Origin: Bacteroidales bacterium
GTDB taxonomy: Bacteria > Bacteroidota > Bacteroidia > Bacteroidales > VadinHA17
Length of the DNA stretch: 48,058 nt
Direction: 5' to 3'
NCBI GenBank assembly: GCA_003157015.1
Contig: PMIJ01000201.1
Span: 1 to 48,058, forward strand
Numbering within the stretch: the first letter of the stretch is position 1; each line of letters starts with the position of its first letter. Under the pieces are notes generated by a model that worked only from the letters and a program-made list of their open reading frames with translations, was not told the origin of the DNA and ran no database searches. Below, piece by piece: positions 42,951 through 48,058 of the stretch. Made by a program: the position numbers and the translations under genes.

Positions 42951-43758
42951 AAGTATAAATATCCTTCCTTTTATAGATCCGGTAGGAGAGGGTTGTCAGA
43001 ATTAAAGTGATACCGGTGAAATATGCAAGATGCCATAAATCAATCGTATATGCCGGATTTACTGCATCCACACTGGCAAATCTGAATGGACTCAGGTAAC
43101 CAATTTTTGCAGCACCTTCAGTGATCTTTGATATAGTAAAAATAAAATAGAGGATCAATACCAGACCAATACTGAATGTGGTTATCGGCTTTGCTCTTTT
43201 CATAAGCGTTGACATAAAGAGACCTATTGATCCGAACAGGATATTTAAGAGCAATGTATATAGGGTCAGAATCAGAAAAGCTTTTATACTGAATGGTCCT
43301 TTAGCTACCAGCTCCATGCTTATAAATCCTGCCAGTGCTGTTACCAGGTTCAGCAAAAATATATTAATTGATAATACTGACAGTTTGCTGATAAAAATCT
43401 CGCTTCTGGTTATCGGGCGAGTAAGAAGATATTCTGCGGTTTTATCGTATTCTTCCTTAAGCAGGATATTGGAAGATAACACAATTGAAAAAATACTTCC
43501 CAGCACCATCATGTAGATAACATTGTTGGCAGCATAAAATCCAAGTTCCGAAAGCAGGTCATTGAAATTCGAAATCCCTTTGAATTGCAGCGCGCCTTTT
43601 GGAACCAGACTGAGCATCCCCACAATCTTTGATTGGTTTTCCATAAATGTACGGTAGAATGACAAAGTGATCACAATCAGCATGGTTATTACAGTCATCC
43701 ATATTGCCAGGCTGACTGCATTTCTTCTTATCTCCTTCAGGAATAGGTTCCTGTTCAT
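42949..43758 (-). CDS. ABC-2 type permease
   Basis: This 269-residue protein has about six membrane segments and a basic cytoplasmic start (FLKEIRRNAVSLAIWM). LLKEEYDKTAEYLLTRPITRSEIF is the cytoplasmic loop typical of ABC-2 exporters. It is encoded 12 bases after its ATPase on the minus strand. The last codons lie in a degenerate repeat. The transported compound is unknown. Confidence 0.85.
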   Translation of the reverse strand: MNRNLFLKEIRRNAVSLAIWMTVITMLIVITLSFYRTFMENQSKIVGMLSLVPKGALQFKGISNFNDLLSELGFYAANNVIYMMVLGSIFSIVLSSNILLKEEYDKTAEYLLTRPITRSEIFISKLSVLSINIFLLNLVTALAGFISMELVAKGPFSIKAFLILTLYTLLLNILFGSIGLFMSTLMKRAKPITTFSIGLVLILYFIFTISKITEGAAKIGYLSPFRFASVDAVNPAYTIDLWHLAYFTGITLILTTLSYRIYKRKDIYT

Positions 43759-43770
43759 ATCTCCAGTGGC

Positions 43771-44661
43771 TTAATTCTTGTAATAATGAAGAAATATTTC
43801 ATCGAGTGTCGGCTCTTCAATGATGAGGTTGATTATCTGTTTTCCCGAAAGAATATCTATAAGATCATTGATGTTACCTGAGTACATGAATGAAAGTAAA
43901 TTACCAGGTCCCTTTATTACATTTTCAGCACCGTGGATGATTAAGGTTCCATTGCTCATGTGATCGCCTAATTCGACTGAAACTTTTTTTAATTGTTTTT
44001 TTCTCAGGTTGTCAATGTCTTCCAGCTGAATGATCTTACCTCCCTTTATAATTGCCACTCTTTTGCAGATCATCTGTACCTCACTTAGTATGTGCGATGA
44101 TAAAAAGATTGTCATTCCTTTCTTATTTTCCGTTCGCAACAGTTCAAAAAAAACGGATTGCATCAGAGGGTCAAGTCCTGTTGTCGGCTCGTCAAGTATC
44201 AGTAGTTTTGGGCGATGCAACAGGCTCTGAACGATAGATACCTTCTTCCGGTTTCCAAGAGAGAGATCCGTAATTTGCCGGTTTAGGTCAAGTTCAAATA
44301 AGTCCGAGAGCTCGGTTATTCTTTGATCCCCATCCTGTGTTTCGTAAAATCGGATACAATAGTTAAGGAATTCACGTACCTTCATTGAAGAGTATGCGTT
44401 TGCGTCTGAAGGGACGTACCCGACCTGCTTTTTGATCTTCCTGGTATCCCTTATTACATCCATACCCATGATCCTTGCACTGCCTCCCGAGGGGAAGATC
44501 ATGTTCATCAATATCCTTATTGTTGTGGATTTGCCTGCTCCGTTTGGTCCTATAAAACCAAAGATCTCACCTTCCCCGATCTCAAGGTCGATATGTTCTA
44601 TTCCCCTTGCTTTCCCGTAAAACTTTGAAAGATCAATAATATCTATTGCAGGTGCGTTCAT
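43771..44661 (-). CDS. ABC transporter ATPase
   Basis: This 296-residue ATPase has Walker A GPNGAGKST, signature LSLGNRKKVS, Walker B LLILDEPTTGLDP and switch His in SSHILSE. A C-terminal domain (about 215-296) follows. It pairs with the permease gene 12 bases downstream to form a two-gene exporter. The LSLGN variant of the LSGGQ motif is common in this ABC-2 subgroup. A TATATTTG box at 44682-44689 precedes it. Confidence 0.9.
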   Translation of the reverse strand: MNAPAIDIIDLSKFYGKARGIEHIDLEIGEGEIFGFIGPNGAGKSTTIRILMNMIFPSGGSARIMGMDVIRDTRKIKKQVGYVPSDANAYSSMKVREFLNYCIRFYETQDGDQRITELSDLFELDLNRQITDLSLGNRKKVSIVQSLLHRPKLLILDEPTTGLDPLMQSVFFELLRTENKKGMTIFLSSHILSEVQMICKRVAIIKGGKIIQLEDIDNLRKKQLKKVSVELGDHMSNGTLIIHGAENVIKGPGNLLSFMYSGNINDLIDILSGKQIINLIIEEPTLDEIFLHYYKN

Positions 44662-44681
44662 GAAATTTTCCGTATCTATTT

Positions 44682-44689
44682 CAAATATA
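44682..44689 (-). promoter_or_regulatory. Candidate -7 box for the ABC-2 exporter operon (TATATTTG)
   Basis: This is an exact TAnnTTTG match on the minus strand, 21 bases before the start at 44661. There is no TTTG at the usual -33 distance. Confidence 0.4.
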
Positions 44690-44747
44690 GTAATTAATAG
44701 AATTATATGTTGAAAAAGTTAAAGACTGACTGCCGTAGAGAATTCTG

Positions 44748-47105
44748 CTATTCATGCCTGAGGCAATCGACAGGATTTCTTGTGGCTGTATAAAATGTCT
44801 GCCAGCTGACAGTCAGCAATGAAATTATTAATGTGATTATCCCTGCAGCAGCGAACATCCACCAGCTCAGGTTTATCCTGTATGCAAAACTCTGCAGCCA
44901 TTTATGCATGATATATGCAATTACAGGGATAGCTATTATGAATGACACTGCAATCCATCTGGCAAATTCGAGGTTAAGCAATAATACAATTTCAACTGAT
45001 GTTGAACCGGAAACTTTCCTTAAACCAATTTCCCTTATCCGGCGGTCAATTGTGAATAAAACCAGGCCGAATAATCCGATACAGGAAATGAATAGTGATA
45101 ATAATGAAATTAAAGTTATCATTTTCATGGTCCTGATCTCTTTATCATACATCTTCTGAAAATCATCTGAAAGAAAAGAATATTCGAATAAAGTTCGTGG
45201 GTAAATACTTTCCCATTTTTTACGCAGAAAATCAATTGTACGGGGTATATCTCCTGTAGATACCTTTATCATCAGGTTATCAAATATCTCAGGATAATAA
45301 ATTAGGGCAACAGGTTCTATGCCAGAGTGTAAAGATTTAAAATTAAAATCCTTAACTATACCGGTCACATTGAATCGTCCAATACCTGATATTTCAAATT
45401 GTTTTCCCAGCGGTTCCTTCCATCCAATTCTTCTCGCAGCAGATTCATTCAAAATATATGTTTTCTGGCCACTATTTCCACCGTAGTCAGTGAAATCTTC
45501 ACCACTGATTATTTCTAGTTTAAGCGTTTTAATAAAATCCTCATCAACCGGGAGCCAGCTCATAAGGTTCTTATCATCATCCTTTTCCAATCCTTCCCAC
45601 CAGACATTCTGGTTATAGTTCCTCCCGGGGAAATAACCTACAGCGGATGCAGTCAAAATATAAGGAGATGTAAGTATCTCTTTTTTATATAATTCATACT
45701 TTGGTTTGACCTCGGTCTGATATATTGGAACCACTACCACCTGATCGGGCGTTAATCCCAGGTCCTTGTTCCTGATAAAAGCCATCTGGGAACGAATTAT
45801 CAATGTACAGGCAATGAGGACGATCGAAATAAAAAACTGAAAAATAACAAGTCCTTTCCTTAATCCCTTTACCGAAAAAGTTTTCCCCAGTTTAAAATCA
45901 TCACGCAGGGCTTCAACAGGATTTACTGAAGAAAGCATAAATGCAGGATAAAAACCTGAAATAACCGATATAAGCATTATCAGAAGAATGCATTTGACAA
46001 AAAAGCTTATACTCCAGATTGTTATAACGTTAAGTGGTATGCCAGTCATCGAGACAAATAAGGGCATTAATAAGTAACTAAGGATTAAAGCGATTATGAA
46101 TGCAGAAGTTACCATTGTAATTGATTCAAACAGGAATTGTCCGACAAGATTTGAATTGGTTGCACCGGATACTTTTCTTAAACCCGCTTCTTTTCCCTTT
46201 CTTGTATACCGGGCAGTTGCCATATTCATGTAATTAATACAGGCCAGGATCAATACAAGCAAAAGAATCGAACTGATTATGTATATAGTCTTTATGTTCG
46301 TGTTTGTAGGTAAGTCGTAACGCAGGTTTGAATGCAAATGGACATTTGTCAGCGGTTGAATATGAAGCAGATGGTTTTTGGCATCCGGAATATTTTTTAG
46401 AACACCCGGCAGTTTTTCAGTGATAGCCCTGTAAGATTCCTTATTTTGAGCCATGATGTACATAGCGTAATTCCATGAGCCCCAGGTCAGATTTCCTTTG
46501 ATCTCTGAAAAAGAGCCAAGAAAATCAAACTGAAGCTGTGAATTTGCCGGTACATCTTTCATTACTCCGGTTACCATATACGGAGTTTTCTCATATCCCA
46601 GAATCAGAGTCTGGCCTAAAGGATTTTTATTGCCAAAATATTTATTAGCTTTAGATTCACTTAAAACAAGAGTACCCGGGTCTTTAAGAGCCTTTGCGGG
46701 GTCGCCGGATAAGAGCTTAAAAGAGAAAATGTTAAATATTGAAGGGTCGGCAAGATCAACCCTTTCCCAGGATTGCTTGTCCTCATAGCTGACAAGCACT
46801 CTGCCCAGATAACCAAATCGTACATAATCTGACACTTCAGGAATTTCTCTTTTCAAAACATCACCTAGCTGAGCAGGAGTACCCTCAAAAGTATAGTGGT
46901 CAGTTTCACTATTATATTCTGTTATAACTCTGAATATTCTGTCCGCATTAATATTAAATTTATCGAAGCTGAATTCAAACTGAAGCCATATCATCAGAAC
47001 TACAATAAGTGTCAGTCCAAGTGATAATCCTGTAATATTTATCAAAGCAAAAGTCAGATTTCTTCTGATACTCCTGAAAGAGGCTGCCAGGTTGTATTTT
47101 AACAT
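44748..47105 (-). CDS. Two-domain FtsX/MacB-type ABC permease
   Basis: This 785-residue protein has TM1 near residues 20-40 after the lead-in AASFRSIRRNLTFALINITG. A large periplasmic MacB-PCD domain (about 45-250) is followed by a first FtsX domain (about 275-410), a second TM and periplasmic PCD region (about 420-650), and a second FtsX domain (about 665-785). Conserved text GLRKVSGAT and GLRKVSGST marks the two coupling loops. Such fused permeases in Bacteroidetes usually pair with a separate MacB-like ATPase, which is not adjacent here. The substrate is unknown; antimicrobial-peptide or lipoprotein export is the general guess for the family. Confidence 0.88.
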   Translation of the reverse strand: MLKYNLAASFRSIRRNLTFALINITGLSLGLTLIVVLMIWLQFEFSFDKFNINADRIFRVITEYNSETDHYTFEGTPAQLGDVLKREIPEVSDYVRFGYLGRVLVSYEDKQSWERVDLADPSIFNIFSFKLLSGDPAKALKDPGTLVLSESKANKYFGNKNPLGQTLILGYEKTPYMVTGVMKDVPANSQLQFDFLGSFSEIKGNLTWGSWNYAMYIMAQNKESYRAITEKLPGVLKNIPDAKNHLLHIQPLTNVHLHSNLRYDLPTNTNIKTIYIISSILLLVLILACINYMNMATARYTRKGKEAGLRKVSGATNSNLVGQFLFESITMVTSAFIIALILSYLLMPLFVSMTGIPLNVITIWSISFFVKCILLIMLISVISGFYPAFMLSSVNPVEALRDDFKLGKTFSVKGLRKGLVIFQFFISIVLIACTLIIRSQMAFIRNKDLGLTPDQVVVVPIYQTEVKPKYELYKKEILTSPYILTASAVGYFPGRNYNQNVWWEGLEKDDDKNLMSWLPVDEDFIKTLKLEIISGEDFTDYGGNSGQKTYILNESAARRIGWKEPLGKQFEISGIGRFNVTGIVKDFNFKSLHSGIEPVALIYYPEIFDNLMIKVSTGDIPRTIDFLRKKWESIYPRTLFEYSFLSDDFQKMYDKEIRTMKMITLISLLSLFISCIGLFGLVLFTIDRRIREIGLRKVSGSTSVEIVLLLNLEFARWIAVSFIIAIPVIAYIMHKWLQSFAYRINLSWWMFAAAGIITLIISLLTVSWQTFYTATRNPVDCLRHE

Positions 47106-47161
47106 AATTTTCCGGCTTTGGTATATTTATATTATTACATGGATCATGTATGAAAGTTATG

Positions 47162-47189
47162 AAAAAAAAAGGGGTGTAAAAACACCCCT
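47162..47189 (-). terminator. Rho-independent terminator of the HU gene
   Basis: The minus strand reads AGGGGTGT, TTTT loop, ACACCCCT (stem 47182-47189 with 47170-47177), then a T-run complementary to 47162-47170. It lies 23 bases after the HU stop. The stem is perfect over 8 bp. Confidence 0.85.
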
Positions 47190-47211
47190 GGACAATCTCA
47201 ATCAGATAAGA

Positions 47212-47481
47212 TTAAAGACCTTTGTTAAGTGCCGGAGCTGCTTTGAATTTTACAACTTTTTTAGCAGGAACGTTAAGTTTAGCGCCTGTGCGAGGGTTGC
47301 GAACTACTCTTGCACTTCTTTTGTCTACTTTAAATGTTCCCAGGCCCGGGAGCTGAATCCTCTGACCTTTTTTCATTGATTTTCCAAATGCTCCAACGAA
47401 TGCGTTTAAAGCTTTGCCTGCATCTTTAATAGAAAGACCTGCATCAGCAGCGATTGCAGTAACTAATTCTTTTTTTGTCAT
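47212..47481 (-). CDS. HU family DNA-binding protein
   Basis: This 89-residue nucleoid protein has the N-terminal dimerisation helices (TKKELVTAIAADAGLS), the central strand GLGTFKVDKRSARVVRNPRTG with the DNA-intercalating RNPRTG arm, and a C-terminal PAKKVVKFKAAPALNKGL. Full length and intact. It bends DNA and compacts the chromosome. It has a near-ideal promoter upstream and a strong terminator downstream, so it is monocistronic and probably highly expressed. Confidence 0.96.
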   Translation of the reverse strand: MTKKELVTAIAADAGLSIKDAGKALNAFVGAFGKSMKKGQRIQLPGLGTFKVDKRSARVVRNPRTGAKLNVPAKKVVKFKAAPALNKGL

Positions 47482-47523
47482 AATAAAAGATTTAAGGGTT
47501 AGACCAATCTACCTAATTGAGTA

Positions 47524-47554
47524 CAAATTTATTTTTTTTAAATTCATATACAAA
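47524..47554 (-). promoter_or_regulatory. HU promoter: TTTG-N19-TAAATTTG
   Basis: On the minus strand TTTG at 47551-47554 and TAAATTTG at 47524-47531 are separated by exactly 19 bases, a perfect match to the Bacteroidetes -33/-7 consensus. The transcript would start near 47517, about 36 bases before the HU start. TAAATTTG itself is duplicated at 47551-47558. Confidence 0.8.
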
Positions 47555-47782
47555 TTTATTTTGCCGTTTTTCCACAAATAGTGGCACTTTTAGGTTAAAA
47601 CAGCCATATTTTTGTATGAAATCAGGTTTTTTCCAAAAATATCGCAACCGCTCACTAATCGTCAATTTCAGGAGTTTTTAGGAATGTTTTTGTTCATAAT
47701 CTGTTAATAAAAAATGTATCTTATTGATTATATGACACATACATAAATATTTTAAAAAAAATATCAAAAAACAAAAAAATAT

Positions 47783-47790
47783 TATCTTTG
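47783..47790 (+). promoter_or_regulatory. -7 box of the tRNA-Ser gene (TATCTTTG)
   Basis: This is an exact TAnnTTTG match ending 4 bases before the mature tRNA 5' end, so transcription would begin at or within a few bases of the tRNA itself, leaving almost no 5' leader. Confidence 0.6.
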
Positions 47791-47794
47791 CGGC

Positions 47795-47883
47795 GGAGAA
47801 ATGGCAGAGCGGTCGAATGCGGCGGTCTTGAAAACCGTTGATCTGTAACCACGGATCCGGGGGTTCGAATCCCTCTTTCTCCG
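47795..47883 (+). tRNA. tRNA-Ser (anticodon TGA)
   Basis: The acceptor stem GGAGAAA pairs with TTTCTCC (47876-47882), discriminator G47883. The anticodon stem GCGGT/ACCGT has loop CTTGAAA, with TGA at 47829-47831. The T-arm loop is TTCGAAT with stems GGGGG/CCCTC. The 89-nt length with a long variable arm fits a class II serine tRNA. CCA is not encoded. Confidence 0.95.
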
Positions 47884-47899
47884 CCTAGAGTTTAAGATT

Positions 47900-47940
47900 C
47901 CGCTTGTAAATCAATGTATTACAAGCGGTTTTTTATTTTT
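47900..47940 (+). terminator. Rho-independent terminator after tRNA-Ser
   Basis: CCGCTTGTAA at 47900-47909 pairs perfectly with TTACAAGCGG at 47919-47928 (10 bp, 9-base loop), followed by a T-rich run to 47940. It sits 17 bases after the tRNA 3' end. Confidence 0.85.
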
Positions 47941-48013
47941 ACATACATGATTACATACAGTTTGTCGATTTAACCTTATAATATTGAACTTATATTTCTA
48001 ATTACTAATTTTT

Positions 48014-48058
48014 ATGAGTCAGTACTTAATTTATCTGGAAAAAACGGTCAAATTGACC
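48014..48058 (+). CDS. Start of an unidentified gene, cut by the window edge
   Basis: An ATG at 48014 opens a frame of 15 codons reading MSQYLIYLEKTVKLT with no stop before the window ends. The charged helical start loosely resembles the N-terminus of small Crp/Fnr-type regulators, but 15 residues are too few to name it. It could also be a chance ORF. Confidence 0.3.
   Translation, partial: MSQYLIYLEKTVKLT

Overview
The window is chromosomal DNA of a Bacteroidetes bacterium, probably Bacteroidales or Marinilabiliales-like and probably environmental. The evidence is family content: GldA/GldF/GldG-type ABC genes followed by DUF4340, DUF2723, DUF4954, an outer-membrane beta-barrel receptor with a CarboxypepD_reg-like N-terminus, a lone two-domain FtsX permease, and M1 and GH2 enzymes. 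Several genes also have exact TAnnTTTG boxes, the -7 promoter element of this phylum, and Shine-Dalgarno sites are generally absent. The DNA is AT-rich. I see no phage, IS element, CRISPR array or rRNA.

Layout. 0.4-3.8 kb: a PH/SHOCT-type protein and a secreted M1 aminopeptidase. 3.9-10.2 kb: an amino-sugar locus with a NagX-like membrane acyltransferase homologue divergent from a SIS-domain deaminase/isomerase-like protein, an unlisted 44-residue membrane peptide, a ROK sugar kinase without the usual zinc motif, and a GH2 lipoprotein of the exo-beta-glucosaminidase/mannosidase type. 10.3-12.8 kb: a beta-lactamase-fold serine hydrolase and an AraC regulator. 13.0-17.0 kb: a DUF4954 beta-helix protein, then a protealysin-like M4 protease with an emfourin-like inhibitor gene 8 bases downstream. 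17.0-18.6 kb: a methyltransferase and a beta-barrel-like secreted protein.

18.9-26.6 kb: a complete heavy-metal resistance module made of an OmpR-type regulator, a sensor kinase and a CzcC-CzcB-CzcA efflux pump. Three TTCTAAT heptamers at an exact 11-base period lie just upstream of a -7 box in front of czcC, which looks like the regulator's binding array. 26.7-34.0 kb: membrane and envelope genes on the minus strand (a DUF4153-like protein, a small lipoprotein, a secreted transglutaminase-like protein, a beta-barrel receptor with a DUF6263-like partner, and an OmpH/Skp chaperone). 34.2-37.4 kb: a large DUF2723 glycosyltransferase-like protein. 37.8-42.0 kb: a four-gene GldA-GldF-GldG-DUF4340 operon. 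42.1-47.5 kb: TatA, a small secreted protein, an ABC-2 exporter pair, an FtsX permease and HU with a near-ideal promoter and terminator. The window closes with tRNA-Ser(TGA), a terminator and the first codons of an unidentified gene.

Intergenic DNA carries an obvious family of degenerate palindromic repeats built from CTCTGTG/CACAGAG units (two full copies and one solo arm), a separate 29-base palindrome, and pyrimidine- or CAAGAC-rich short repeats, several at gene 3' ends. No clearly unprecedented system is evident. The observations that most deserve follow-up are the M4-emfourin pair, the metal-regulator operator array, the zinc-less ROK kinase in the amino-sugar locus, and the repeat elements.
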